Assembly: GCF_018070045.1 (NCBI RefSeq)
Contig: NZ_JAGPYK010000027.1
Coordinates: 20,522 to 84,521 of the forward strand
Length of the DNA stretch: 64,000 nt
Source: Micromonospora sp. U21
Lineage (GTDB): Bacteria; Actinomycetota; Actinomycetes; Mycobacteriales; Micromonosporaceae
Direction: 5' to 3'
This document shows positions 1 through 7,920 of this stretch, piece after piece (position 1 is the stretch's first letter; every line of letters starts with the position of its first letter). Position numbers and translations under genes: made by a program. The notes under the pieces were generated by a model. It was not told the DNA's origin. It did no database searches and was given only the letters and a program-made list of their open reading frames with translations.

Positions 1-265
1 TGCCCTGGGTGTAGCCGGCGAACTCCACCTCCCGGTAGCCGATGCGGGACAGCTCCTCGAAGACCGCCGCGAAGCCGAGCTGGGCGATCTTGTCGCGGAC
101 GCTGTAGAGCTGGATGCCCAGATGCCCCTGCGGGATCAGACGGCCGCTCGATTCGCTCGCCGCGACGGCCGGCAGCGCGCCGGCGAGGCTCGCCGCGCCG
201 ACCGCGACGGTGGATCCGGCGAGGCCGCGGAGCAGCGCCCGACGGTCGATCCTGTTCTTCGCCAT
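1..265 (-). CDS. Sugar phosphate isomerase/epimerase, Tat-exported (partial, 5' end only)
   Basis: Only the first 88 codons are present; the gene runs off the left edge. The reading starts MAKNRIDRRALLRGLAGS, a twin-arginine signal (RRALLRG followed by a hydrophobic Ala/Val stretch, likely cleaved after the AVAA region near residue 36). The mature part begins HLGIQLYSVRDKIA, the hallmark beta-1 strand of xylose-isomerase-like TIM barrels, and continues with an EELSRIGYREVEFAGYTQG segment. These proteins epimerise, isomerise or cleave (keto)sugars; exported versions usually sit beside DUF1080 proteins. The ATG is preceded by AAAGGA 11 bases upstream. It lies 23 bp downstream of the DUF1080 gene on the same strand, so the two are probably co-transcribed. 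The substrate cannot be inferred. Confidence 0.85.
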   Translation of the reverse strand, partial: MAKNRIDRRALLRGLAGSTVAVGAASLAGALPAVAASESSGRLIPQGHLGIQLYSVRDKIAQLGFAAVFEELSRIGYREVEFAGYTQG

Positions 266-288
266 GGTGGTGTGGTCCTTTCGCTCGG

Positions 289-3200
289 TCAGCAGCAGCT
301 GGTGGAGGCGGACGGCGTCCCGTCCGGGCAGCACGGGCTCAGTGGCGCGATCCGGACGTTGCGGAAGCTGACGACATCGGCGGTGCCGTGGTTCTGCAGG
401 CCGATGTAGCCGCGGGCGCTCTGCCGTCCGGCCCCGCCCGGGTCATCCGCGCGGGGCGGGCTGAACACGGCTTCCGGGGTGTTGACGTACTCGTTGATCA
501 GCTCACCGTTGCGGTAGACCGAGTAGTGCTGCCCCACCACCCGGATCTCGTAGTCGTTCCAGGTGCCCTTCGGGGTGACCCGCGCGCCGGCCAGGTCGAC
601 CCGGTCGAACCCGTACACCGACCCGCTCTTGTACTGGTCGCCGTCGGGCCGGTCGTAGATCTGCAGTTCGTGGCCGTACTTGATGGCCACCCACTCGGGC
701 CGGGACTCGGCCGGGTGCCCGTGCACGTCCGGGAAGCGGACGAAGACCCCGCTGTTGGCGCGACCTTCGCCGGGCGCGTCGTCGCGCCACTGCAGCTTCA
801 GCGAGAAGTCCCCGTACGTCGCCGTGGGCAGCCAGAGCATGCCGAGGCCGGCGACCGGGCGACTGGTGATCGACCCGTCGGCGTCGCGGGTGAAGCCGCC
901 CGCCCCGACGTGCTCCCACCGGTTGAACGACGCCGCCGAGGTGTCCAGCAGCGGCTGGTAGCCGCTCTTGTCGTCCGACTTGCCGACGCCCGAGCGGGCG
1001 GCGGCGCTGGCCAGGCGGCCGTGCTCCTTGTGGTCGATCACGCCCAGGTGGTGCAGGTGCTCGGCGACATCGGTGACGTGCTTGACGAACTGGCCGTGGT
1101 TCGGCCAGGCCCGCTCGTCCTGGATGGCGTTGTTGATCGTGCAGGCGTCCGCGACCACCCGGTTGGGTACGCCGCTGTCCACCGTGCCGAGCCAGACCGT
1201 CGGCCGGGTGTCCGGCACCGGGCAGGCGGCAGGACCGCTGGCGACCACGGTGAAGGTGACCGACGCGGCGCCCGAGGTGTTGCCGGCCTTGTCGGTGGCC
1301 CGGTAGCTGAGCGTGTGCGCGCCCGGCTGGTCGACGGTGACCGGCGCCGAGTACCGGGCGTACGTGCCACCGTCGAGGGCGTACTCGATCCGGTCGACGC
1401 CCGAGCCCGCGTCCGCGGCGGTGAGGGTGACGGTGGCGCTGCCGAGGTAGGCGCCGGTGTCGTCCTGCTGGCCGGAGAGCGTGGCGGTGGCGGTGGGCGG
1501 GGTGGTGTCCGGGGCCGGCGGGTCGACCACGGTGAACGACACCGACTGCGCGGCCGAGGTGTTGCCGGCCTTGTCGGTGGCCCGGTAACTGACCGTGTGC
1601 TGGCCGACCTGGTTGACGGTGACCGGCGCCGGGTAGCCGGCGTACGGCTGCCCGTCGAGGGAGTACTCGATCCGGTCCACGCCGCTGCCCTCGTCGGTGG
1701 CCGAGATGGTGACCGTGGCGGACCCGACGTACGCCCCGGCGCTGTTCCGCTCGCCGGTCACCGCGGCGGTCGCGGTGGGCGGCGTGGTGTCCTGCGCCGG
1801 CGGCTCCACCACCGTGAACGACACCGACTGCGCGGCCGAGGTGTTCCCTGCCTTGTCCGTCGCCCGGTAGCTCACCGTGTGCTGGCCCGGCTGATTCACG
1901 CTCACCGGCGCCGAGTAGGCGGCGTACGCGCCGCCGTCGAGGGCGTACTCGATCCGGTCGACGCCCGACTCGGTGTCGGTGGCCGACAAGGTCACCGTCG
2001 CCGACCCCACGTACGCGCCGGCGTCGTTCCGCTGGCCGGTCACGCCGGCCGAGGCGGTGGGCGGGGTGGTGTCCGGCGCGGGCGGCCGCACCACGGTGAA
2101 CGACACCGACTGCGCGGCCGAGGTGTTGCCCGCCTTGTCGGTGGCCCGGTAACTCAGCGTGTGCTGACCCGGCTGGCTCACGGTGACCGGCGCCGAGTAG
2201 CCGGCGTACGGCCCGCCGTCCAGGGAGTACTCGACCCGGTCGACGCCCGACTCGGTGTCGGTGGCCGACAGGGTCACCGTCGCCGAGCCCACGTACGCCC
2301 CGCTGTCGTCGCGCTCACCGGTGAGCGCGGCCGAGGCGGTGGGTGGGGTGGTGTCCGGTTTCGGGGGTTCGACCACGGTGAACGACATCGACTGCGCGGC
2401 CGAGGTGTTCCCCGCCTTGTCGGTGGCCCGGTAACTCACCGTGTGCTGACCCGGCTGGCTCACCGTGACCGGCGCCGAGTAGCCGGCGTACGCGCCGCCG
2501 TCCAGGGAGTACTCGACCCGGTCGACACCGGACTCGGTGTCGACGGCGGTGAGGGTGACGGTGGCGGTGCCGACGTACGCGCCGGTGCCGTCGCGCTGGC
2601 CGGTGACCGCGGCGGCCACGGTCGGCGGGGTGGTGTCCGGGGCCGGCGGCTCCACCACTGTGAACGACACCGACTGCGGGGTCGAGGTGTTGCCGGCCTG
2701 GTCGGTGGCCCGGTAGGTCAGCGTGTGCAAGCCCGGCTGGTTCACGGTGACCGGCGCCGAGTAGGTGCCGTAGGTCCCGCCGTCCAGGGAGTACTCGACC
2801 CGGCTCACTCCCGATCCGCTGTCGGTCGCCGACAGCGTCACCGTCGCCGCGCCCAGGTAGGCGCCGTTGCCGTCGCGCTCACCGGTGACCGCGGCCGCCA
2901 CGGTCGGCGGGGTGGTGTCCGAGTTGCCACCGGTGACGACCAGGAGCCCGTTCATTCCGCCATGGCCGGGGATCGCGCAGAAGTAGCGGTAGGTGCCCGG
3001 GGAGAGGACCACGTCGACGGTCCACCGGCCGCCGTTGGCGTCCGTCGGATCGGCCAGGATGTTCACGTCGACGTCGCTGTTGTACGCCGGGTTGCCGGTG
3101 TCGAACGTCAGGGTGTGCTGCATGCCGGTGGTGTTGCCGGTCGCGTCGCTGTTCTCGAAGACCAGCGTCGTCGGCCCGGCGACCGCGGTGGCCGGGGCGG

Positions 3201-3435
3201 AGCGGTACGCGAGGAAGTTGTCACCGGCGGTCCAGGTGAGCACCTGGGCCTGCAACTGGCGCGGCGGCGACGGCGCGACGGCGGTGGTCGACGGTTGCAG
3301 GTCGACCGGGCGCGCGCTCGCCGGCACCGCCACCAGCCCGGCGGTCACCCACACCAGGGCGGCCGTGGTGACGGCCGCGATCGATTTCCGCAACCGGCCG
3401 GCCGGGAGCCGGCCGGGAGGTGGGTATCCGTTCAT
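289..3435 (-). CDS. Secreted cupredoxin / six-repeat / DUF1080 (3-keto-disaccharide hydrolase) protein
   Basis: 1048 aa. A signal peptide (about residues 1-42, RKSIAAVTTAALVWVTAG core) is followed by a cupredoxin domain (about 55-172) with the ligand pattern MQHTLTF and YFCAIPGHGGMNG (His, Cys, His, Met). Next come six Ig-like repeats of about 95 aa (about 173-743), each starting DTTPPT and carrying YRATD.AGNTS, as in OmpL47-type domains. A helical linker (QFVKHVTDVAEHLHHLGVI) leads to a C-terminal DUF1080 beta-sandwich (about 840-1040: SGVFVRFP, WNDYEIRVVG, GYIGLQNHG). DUF1080 proteins are annotated as 3-keto-disaccharide hydrolases. I chose the ATG at 3435, with GGGAGAGG 5 bases upstream; an in-frame TTG one codon earlier is less likely. 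First gene of a two-gene unit with the epimerase. The protein probably acts outside the cell. Confidence 0.88.
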   Translation of the reverse strand: MNGYPPPGRLPAGRLRKSIAAVTTAALVWVTAGLVAVPASARPVDLQPSTTAVAPSPPRQLQAQVLTWTAGDNFLAYRSAPATAVAGPTTLVFENSDATGNTTGMQHTLTFDTGNPAYNSDVDVNILADPTDANGGRWTVDVVLSPGTYRYFCAIPGHGGMNGLLVVTGGNSDTTPPTVAAAVTGERDGNGAYLGAATVTLSATDSGSGVSRVEYSLDGGTYGTYSAPVTVNQPGLHTLTYRATDQAGNTSTPQSVSFTVVEPPAPDTTPPTVAAAVTGQRDGTGAYVGTATVTLTAVDTESGVDRVEYSLDGGAYAGYSAPVTVSQPGQHTVSYRATDKAGNTSAAQSMSFTVVEPPKPDTTPPTASAALTGERDDSGAYVGSATVTLSATDTESGVDRVEYSLDGGPYAGYSAPVTVSQPGQHTLSYRATDKAGNTSAAQSVSFTVVRPPAPDTTPPTASAGVTGQRNDAGAYVGSATVTLSATDTESGVDRIEYALDGGAYAAYSAPVSVNQPGQHTVSYRATDKAGNTSAAQSVSFTVVEPPAQDTTPPTATAAVTGERNSAGAYVGSATVTISATDEGSGVDRIEYSLDGQPYAGYPAPVTVNQVGQHTVSYRATDKAGNTSAAQSVSFTVVDPPAPDTTPPTATATLSGQQDDTGAYLGSATVTLTAADAGSGVDRIEYALDGGTYARYSAPVTVDQPGAHTLSYRATDKAGNTSGAASVTFTVVASGPAACPVPDTRPTVWLGTVDSGVPNRVVADACTINNAIQDERAWPNHGQFVKHVTDVAEHLHHLGVIDHKEHGRLASAAARSGVGKSDDKSGYQPLLDTSAASFNRWEHVGAGGFTRDADGSITSRPVAGLGMLWLPTATYGDFSLKLQWRDDAPGEGRANSGVFVRFPDVHGHPAESRPEWVAIKYGHELQIYDRPDGDQYKSGSVYGFDRVDLAGARVTPKGTWNDYEIRVVGQHYSVYRNGELINEYVNTPEAVFSPPRADDPGGAGRQSARGYIGLQNHGTADVVSFRNVRIAPLSPCCPDGTPSASTSCC
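1210..2920 (-). repeat. Six tandem ~285-bp coding repeats
   Basis: Inside the DUF1080 gene, six head-to-tail units of about 285 bp encode the Ig-like modules. On the plus strand each unit contains near-identical stretches such as gtgaacgacaccgactgcg and gagtactcgacccggtcgac. Units 2-5 are the most alike, so expansion or gene conversion within the array is likely. Confidence 0.85.
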
Positions 3436-4047
3436 CAATGCCTCTCTCCCAGGTTCGAGGCGTGCGCCGGCAGGGCAGACGTCCCCCGTCGGTGCCAGAT
3501 CACCTCTTGTCGAGATATGTCGCCCGAGCGGCGAACCGCGTGGCCCCCTCCTGGCCGCACGGGATCCCCGGCCGGGGCGGATGCCACGGCCGTCCGGTGT
3601 GGATGGACTCGGTCCTGGTCCGCGGGCGAGCCGGATCGCACGCGTCGTCGGACGGCGTTCAGCGTGGAGCTGATGGGGTGAGGGTTGCGCCTCGGAGCTG
3701 AGGAGGCGTCATCGAGTAGGGACGAACATCGGTCAAACCCACAGCATCTGCGGGCCACGGGTCGTACCGCTGACCCGGGGTGCCATCCCTGGTCGAGTCG
3801 GTCGCCGCCGGACGTGTTGCGCCGCCTGGGGCCATCGATCGAGACTCACCGCGCCGCCGGTTAATCTCGATGAAACATATTGATGGTTACGGACACTACT
3901 AAGTTGGTCTCGCCCTGTCCAGAGCTTTCGTCGCCCTCTGCTCTACTTTTCTCTGAAACGACGAAAGTCAGTAGCGTTGCCGACCACAAGTGCGTTACAT
4001 CAGGTCAGACATCCATATCGAACGATGAATTGGTGGGAGGGTCAGGT
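3436..4047. other. Intergenic region with a locally AT-richer patch and one hairpin
   Basis: I see no convincing gene here. The DUF1080 promoter must lie in the first few hundred bases, but no clear -35/-10 pair stands out. Positions 3860-4040 are noticeably AT-richer than the surroundings and contain a perfect 9-bp inverted repeat, CTTTCGTCG (3925-3933) and CGACGAAAG (3959-3967), with a 25-nt loop. The patch ends at the IS6-type terminal repeat at 4048. Confidence 0.5.
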
Positions 4048-4103
4048 GGCCGCTGTTGCATTGCCGGATGGTGGACGCGTTGAACCCGTGTCGGCCCCCG
4101 TGG

Positions 4104-4589
4104 TCAGATCGCTTGGGCGAGTTCGGTGAACGCGGCGGCGACCCGCAGAGCGGGCGGGGTGTCGATGGCGAGTCCGTAGTGTCCGCGGCGCAGGTTCTGC
4201 ATGAACGCGTGGCCGGCGATGATCACTTGTGCTGTCTTGTCTGTTCGTAGCCCGCGCATCGGTCTCAACCGGTGTTTAAGCTGGCTGTGATCAGCCTCGA
4301 TCGGGTTATTGGCGTACTGCTCGACGTGGTGCCAGGCGGACGGGATCAGCTCATCCAGCACACCGGGGTAGACCGGCGCGGCCTCGGTGACGACCTCGCT
4401 GGGTGTCACCTTCAATGTCGACAGCGCCCGGCGAAAGAACCTGCGGGCCGCTTCGGCGTCCCGGCGGGCCGAGACCAGCACGTCGATGACATGCCCGTCC
4501 TGGTCGACCACCCGGTACACGTACCGCCACAAGCGTTGACCTTCACGTACGTCTCATCGACGAACCAGCGGTCACCTGGCGAGTGGCGA
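4104..4589 (-). pseudogene. IS6-family transposase, C-terminal part (frameshifted)
   Basis: The segment encodes RHSPGDRWFVDETYVKV (first catalytic Asp region, DETY) in one frame. It then switches frame at about 4530-4538 and continues as WRYVYRVVDQDGHVIDVLVSARRD, NNPIEADHSQLKHRLRPMRG and the family C-terminus to a stop at 4104. One base is missing between the VKVNA and WRYVY segments. Joining 6306 directly to 4589 keeps the upstream half in frame (DAAPFS then RHSPGDRW), which proves that this piece and 6306-6538 were one gene of about 239 codons. It is broken twice, by the IS605 insertion and by the frameshift. Confidence 0.88.
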
Positions 4590-4740
4590 GTCAACTACCC
4601 GCCCATGAATGGGCGGGCTTGCAGATCAACCCCGCTGCTGGGTGCAACGAGGTGCCGCGTGTGGGCGATTGACTGCTCCCCAGCCGTCCACACCGCGCTG
4701 GGCGATGTTGACGGCCGCATTCCGATCGGCGTGGGCAACG
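4590..4740 (-). ncRNA. Candidate omega (reRNA) guide-RNA scaffold of TnpB
   Basis: By analogy with IS605-family elements, the TnpB guide RNA overlaps the 3' end of tnpB and ends at the right-end boundary. Here that would be the minus strand from roughly 4740 to 4590, including the 4598-4617 hairpin. The guide would then read into flanking DNA from 4589 (TCGCCACTCGCC...). The 5' limit is a guess. Only the hairpin and its position relative to tnpB are seen directly. Confidence 0.4.
4598..4617. repeat. IS605 right-end hairpin
   Basis: CCCGCCCAT and ATGGGCGGG form a perfect 9-bp stem with a 2-nt GA loop, 9 bp downstream of the tnpB stop and 7 bp inside the predicted right boundary. This is the position of the TnpA-recognised hairpin and of the 3' part of the TnpB guide RNA scaffold. 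Confidence 0.8.
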
Positions 4741-5801
4741 ACCCCGCACGACCGGCAGATGAAGGTGGCCTGGTCGGGCCGGTTCCGCTTGTCCCGGTGA
4801 CCACACTGCGCACACGTCTGCGAGGTGTACGCCGGGTCGACCTGGACAAGAGCGACACCGGCCCGGCGAGCCTTGTAGGTCAGGAAAGAGCCGAGCTGGG
4901 CGAACGCCCACGAATGCACCGCGGCCCGTTGGGGCTTGCGCAGCCGTACCCTCTGCCGGATCCCCGTCAACTGCTCGACGGCGACCCCGCGCGAGGTGCG
5001 TGCGGCCTCGGCCACGATGCTTTTCGAGATCACATGGTTGGTGTCGGTGGCATGCCGCGCTTCCTTGCGCTTGCGCCGGGCCAGCAGGCGCCGCGCGGAC
5101 TTGGTGCCCTTGGCTTGCAGACGGGCGCGCAGTCGTAGCTGCCGCCGCCGGTAGCGGTTCAGCTTCTCCCCGGCGTACACCCGCCCGTCGGAGTCGGTGG
5201 CGATGTTCACCACGCCGAGATCTACGCCAAGGAACCCCTGCGGGTCGACCGGATCAGCTTCGGCAACCTCGACAGTGGCGCACAGAAACCACGTGCCGTC
5301 GCGGTGCACGAGGTCGGATTCCCCGACCGGCAACTCGGCCACGGCCTTGAGCTGCTCGGGCGAACCGGTGTAGGCGACACCCTTGCACCGTCCGTCGATC
5401 GTCCAGATCGACACGGTGCGCGAGTCGGACTGCCACGACAGCATCCTGGCGTCGTACGGCTGCGCGGCGTCCCACCGGAATCGGACCGGCGTCGCCTCGA
5501 CCCGCCGCCGGCGCTGCGACCCTGGCTTGCCGTAGTTACCGGCCGTGATGTTGGCGTGCAGCGTGGTGTAGGCGTCGGCGACCTTCTTGATGACGTGCTG
5601 CGCGGCCTGCGCCCCGAGCCGGTAGTCGGTCCTGATGCCGTGGTATGCGTGCCGGCGCAGGTCGTAGTTGCGGTAGCAGTCGATGTCGCGGGCCATCCGC
5701 GCCACATCGGACGCCGCCTCGTTGCAGGCGCGCAGAGTCGCCGTCAGCGCGGACGCCTGCTCCGACGTCGGCAGCAGCTTCACCTGCACGACCAGCTTCA
5801 C
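4626..5801 (-). CDS. tnpB: IS605-type accessory RNA-guided nuclease TnpB
   Basis: 391 aa, normal family length. It has an N-terminal wedge/HTH region and a RuvC-like nuclease with all three acidic residues: D194 (GVDLGVVNIA), E276 (GVAVEQLTG) and D359 (VVAHADRNAAVNIA). A four-Cys zinc ribbon lies between motifs II and III (C330, C333, C349, C352). TnpB proteins are ancestral to Cas12 and cut DNA next to a transposon-associated motif using a guide RNA from the element's right end. This favours retention of the element after TnpA excision. The ATG at 5801 opens 23 bp from the divergent tnpA start, so the two share a short promoter region. Confidence 0.95.
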   Translation of the reverse strand: MKLVVQVKLLPTSEQASALTATLRACNEAASDVARMARDIDCYRNYDLRRHAYHGIRTDYRLGAQAAQHVIKKVADAYTTLHANITAGNYGKPGSQRRRRVEATPVRFRWDAAQPYDARMLSWQSDSRTVSIWTIDGRCKGVAYTGSPEQLKAVAELPVGESDLVHRDGTWFLCATVEVAEADPVDPQGFLGVDLGVVNIATDSDGRVYAGEKLNRYRRRQLRLRARLQAKGTKSARRLLARRKRKEARHATDTNHVISKSIVAEAARTSRGVAVEQLTGIRQRVRLRKPQRAAVHSWAFAQLGSFLTYKARRAGVALVQVDPAYTSQTCAQCGHRDKRNRPDQATFICRSCGVVAHADRNAAVNIAQRGVDGWGAVNRPHAAPRCTQQRG

Positions 5802-5824
5802 CAGCCCATCGTATCATTTGGTCC

Positions 5825-6256
5825 ATGTCACCTCGATGGACCCCCGACCCAAACGTGCGCAGGGGTCGCAGTGTCGTCCACAATCTTCACGCGCACTTGG
5901 TCTTCACCACCAAGTACCGACGCGGCGCCCTCACCGATCCGATCCTCACCCGCTGCCAGCAGGTCATGGCCCAGGTGTGCGAAGACTTCGGCGCGCAGCT
6001 GCGCGAGTTCAACGGCGAAGACGACCACGTCCACCTGCTCGTGCACTACCCGCCAGCCGTGGCTCTGTCGAAGTTGGTCAACTCGCTCAAGGGTGTCTCG
6101 GCCCGGTATCTGCGTCAGGAGTTCTCGTCCCACCTCAGTCAGTATCTGTGGGGCGGTCACCTGTGGTCGCCGTCGTACTTCGCCGCCTCGTGCGGCGGTG
6201 CCCCACTAGGTGTGGTCAAGGAGTACATCGAGAACCAGAAGCGTCCAGGTCCGTGA
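5825..6256 (+). CDS. tnpA: IS200/IS605-family Y1 transposase TnpA
   Basis: 143 aa, full length for the family. It carries the HUH motif (DHVHLLVHY, H68 and H70) and the catalytic tyrosine (VKEYIENQ, Y134). These enzymes act as dimers on single-stranded DNA, recognising end hairpins and moving the top strand as a circle during replication. The start at 5825 (ATGTCACCTCG) is the first that begins just before the conserved HLVFTTKYRR strand. It is divergent from tnpB. No lesion is seen. Confidence 0.95.
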   Translation: MSPRWTPDPNVRRGRSVVHNLHAHLVFTTKYRRGALTDPILTRCQQVMAQVCEDFGAQLREFNGEDDHVHLLVHYPPAVALSKLVNSLKGVSARYLRQEFSSHLSQYLWGGHLWSPSYFAASCGGAPLGVVKEYIENQKRPGP

Positions 6257-6266
6257 CGGCGTTCCT

Positions 6267-6286
6267 CCCGGCCGTAAACGGCCGGG
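6267..6286. repeat. IS605 left-end hairpin
   Basis: CCCGGCCGT and ACGGCCGGG form a perfect 9-bp stem with an AA loop, 10 bp after the tnpA stop and 19 bp inside the predicted left boundary at 6305. Position and shape match the left-end TnpA-binding hairpin of IS200/IS605 elements. Confidence 0.75.
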
Positions 6287-6305
6287 GATCCCGCCTTATT
6301 CACTG

Positions 6306-6538
6306 CTGAAGGGGGCGGCGTCGGCCAGCAGTGGGGTGAACCGCTGCACCCACCGGTAGGCGGTGACGTGATCGACCTCCACGCCACGCTCGACCAGCAG
6401 CTCCTCAACGTCGCGATACGACAGGTTGAAGCGTAGATACCAGCGAACCGCGACCACGATCACCTCCGGTGGGAACCGGAACCCGGCGAACGCGGACGTC
6501 GGAGGCAGCCATGGTCCAGGTCGGGTCGATGACTTCAC
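6306..6538 (-). pseudogene. IS6-family transposase, N-terminal part
   Basis: The segment encodes the start of an IS6-family transposase: FAGFRFPPEVIVVAVRWYLR, FNLSYRDVEELLVERGVEVD and TAYRWVQRFTPLLADAAP. These cover the zinc-finger-less N-terminal HTH region. It begins with GTG at 6538, 46 bp inside the terminal repeat. The sequence is cut after TTCAG at 6306 by the IS605 element and resumes at 4589. Confidence 0.88.
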
Positions 6539-6584
6539 TGCTCAAGCCTGCCTCGATCTTGCCGACGTTCAATGCAACAGAGCC

Positions 6585-7653
6585 CACTGATCCACCCATT
6601 GGCGATCTTGATGCCCGCGGACCCGCGCCGCGCGGCGAGGTCGGCGACCGGTGCCGGCAGCGCGTCCAGGTTGGGTGGCCGTTGCTGGCGGCCCTGATGC
6701 GGGCGGTGCTCGTTGTAATGCGCGGTGTACTCGCCCAGAATGGCCAGCAGGTGCCGTTGTCCGTAGATGAGCATCCGATCCAGGCACTCGCGGCGTACGG
6801 TGCGCACCCAGCGCTCGGCGAACGCGTTGGCCCGTGGGGCCTGCGGCGGTGTGCGGACGATTTCGACGTTTTCGCTGGTGAAGACGGTGTCGATGGCGTA
6901 TGTGTACTTGGTGTCGCGGTCTCGGATCAGGAACCTGAACAGGCCGATTCGCTCGCCGAGATCGATGACGAGGTTGCGGGCCTGCTGGGCGACCCACTCG
7001 CCGGTGGGATGGGTGGTGGCGCCGAGGATGTGCACCCGCCGGGTGGCGACTTCCATCAGGAACAGCACGTAGATGCGGGTCAGCCCGATGGTGTCGACGT
7101 GCAGAAAGTCGCAGGCCAGGATGCCTTTCGCCTGGGTGGTGAGGAACTGGGTCTAGGTGGGGCCGGCCCGACGCGGCGCCGGGTCGATACCGGCGGTGTG
7201 CAGGATCGTCCACACCGTTCTGGCGGCGATCGGGTAGCCCAGCCCGACCAGCTCGCCCTGGATCCGGCGATGGCCCCAGCTCGGGTTCTCGGCCGCCAGC
7301 CGCAGCACCAGGGCGCGGACCTCCGCCGCGATGGGCGGACGGCCGAGTCTCGCTCGGGGATAGGTCCATCGTCGGGCGACCAGGTCGCGATGCCAGCGCA
7401 GCAGCGTGGCAGGGGTGACGACGAACGCCGGCCAACGTGGCCGCGGCAGCAGCCGGGACAGAGCCGCCAGCACGGCGCGGTCGGCGGGTTCCAGATCGAG
7501 GCGGGTGACCTGGCGACGCAGCACAGCGACCTGATGGCGCAACACCAGGATCTCCACATCCTTGGCCCGGTCGCCGCGCATCCCCTGGATCAACAGCTGC
7601 AGGACCTGGCGCAGTATCAGGTACCCAAACGACAGGATCATGACCGCGAGCAT
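6585..7653 (-). pseudogene. Integrase-core (rve, IS3-like) transposase, broken
   Basis: A hydrophobic N-terminus (MLAVMILSFGYLILRQVLQL) leads to KDVEILVLRHQVAVLRRQV, an HTH_21-like GHRRIQGELVGLG, then the DDE core: ACDFLHVDT, FRFLIRDRDTKY and NAFAERWVRTVRREC, ending YNEHRPHQGRQQRPP. A TAG codon at 7153-7155 replaces an expected Trp (GPT*TQFL); the frame is otherwise open from 7653 into the IS6 terminal repeat. The last codons are lost to the IS6 insertion at 6584. It is dead by a nonsense mutation and a 3' truncation. Assignment to IS3 rather than a related rve family is tentative. A second, shorter copy is at 12060-12242. Confidence 0.85.
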
Positions 7654-7675
7654 GCCGCCAATGCCTGGCTGGACG

Positions 7676-7735
7676 TCGTACAAAACCGCACGTCAACCCA
7701 GGTGACCGAGTTTCCGAGCGGTACAGGCTCGCCGC
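7676..7735. repeat. IS-flank repeat, copy 1
   Basis: The stretch cgcacgtcaac...gtgaccgagt...gcggtacaggc immediately upstream of the integrase-core gene recurs, with about 80% identity by eye, at 12259-12318 upstream of the truncated copy. It is probably the terminal region of this IS family, or the preferred target flanking it. Confidence 0.7.
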
Positions 7736-7920
7736 CGTGGACCAGGCGGTCGCGTTCGGCGAGGCCGGTCTCCAGGACCACCTCCATGCGCTCCAGCAAC
7801 TCGTTGTGCGTGGCGGGCAGCAGTGCGCGATGGAAGCTCAGGTCGGCGGTTACGGCGGCGGCCGGATTGCCGTTCGCGGCGGCCATCTCCGCTAGCGACC
7901 TCACGGCAGCGGGCCTGCCA
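7735..7920 (-). pseudogene. GntR-family regulator, C-terminal FCD-domain fragment
   Basis: The minus strand reads AEMAAANGNPAAAVTADLS followed by FHRALLPATHNELLERMEVVLETG and AERDRLVHGG. This is the helix pattern of FCD ligand-binding domains of FadR-subfamily GntR regulators, where D..FH.ALL...HNELL carries metal or ligand contacts. There is no N-terminal winged helix upstream, and the sequence breaks at the IS repeat at 7735. It looks like a leftover after IS-driven deletion. The domain call rests on about 50 residues. Confidence 0.55.

Larger units (their letters stand above)
4590..6305 (-). mobile_element. Complete IS200/IS605-type element (divergent tnpA and tnpB)
   Basis: The 1716-bp element carries an intact Y1 transposase (plus strand) and an intact TnpB nuclease (minus strand) transcribed divergently. 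Each end has a perfect 9-bp-stem hairpin (6267-6286 and 4598-4617), as in IS200/IS605 elements, which use end hairpins instead of terminal inverted repeats and make no target duplication. The boundaries come from the host gene: deleting 4590-6305 restores the IS6 reading frame exactly. On the minus strand the left end follows TTCAG (6310-6306) and the right end finishes in TTGAC (4594-4590). Both proteins keep all catalytic residues, so the element may still be active. Confidence 0.9.
4048..6584 (-). mobile_element. IS6-family element, interrupted by an IS200/IS605 element
   Basis: Terminal inverted repeats are visible at both ends: GGCCGCTGTTGCATTG at 4048-4063 and, on the opposite strand, GGCTCTGTTGCATTG at 6570-6584. 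GGcTCTGTTGCA is the typical IS6-family tip. Between them lie the two halves of one IS6 transposase gene, split by a 1716-bp insertion at 4590-6305. Removing that insertion leaves an element of about 820 bp, the usual IS6 size. The flanking 8-mers (ggtcaggt on the left, cactgatc on the right) do not match, so no target duplication is seen; this end may have been rearranged. The transposase also has a frameshift, so the element is presumed dead. Confidence 0.85.

Noticed and set aside
1210..2920. Regular ~285-bp repeats as a possible CRISPR array
   Set aside because: The unit is far too long, the repeats are coding in one frame, and there are no short spacers or cas genes.
388..3681. A 1097-codon open frame on the plus strand opposite the DUF1080 gene
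   Set aside because: It is the antisense of six GC-rich repeats: Arg/Gly/Val-rich low-complexity sequence without domains, while the minus-strand frame has a signal peptide and recognised domains.
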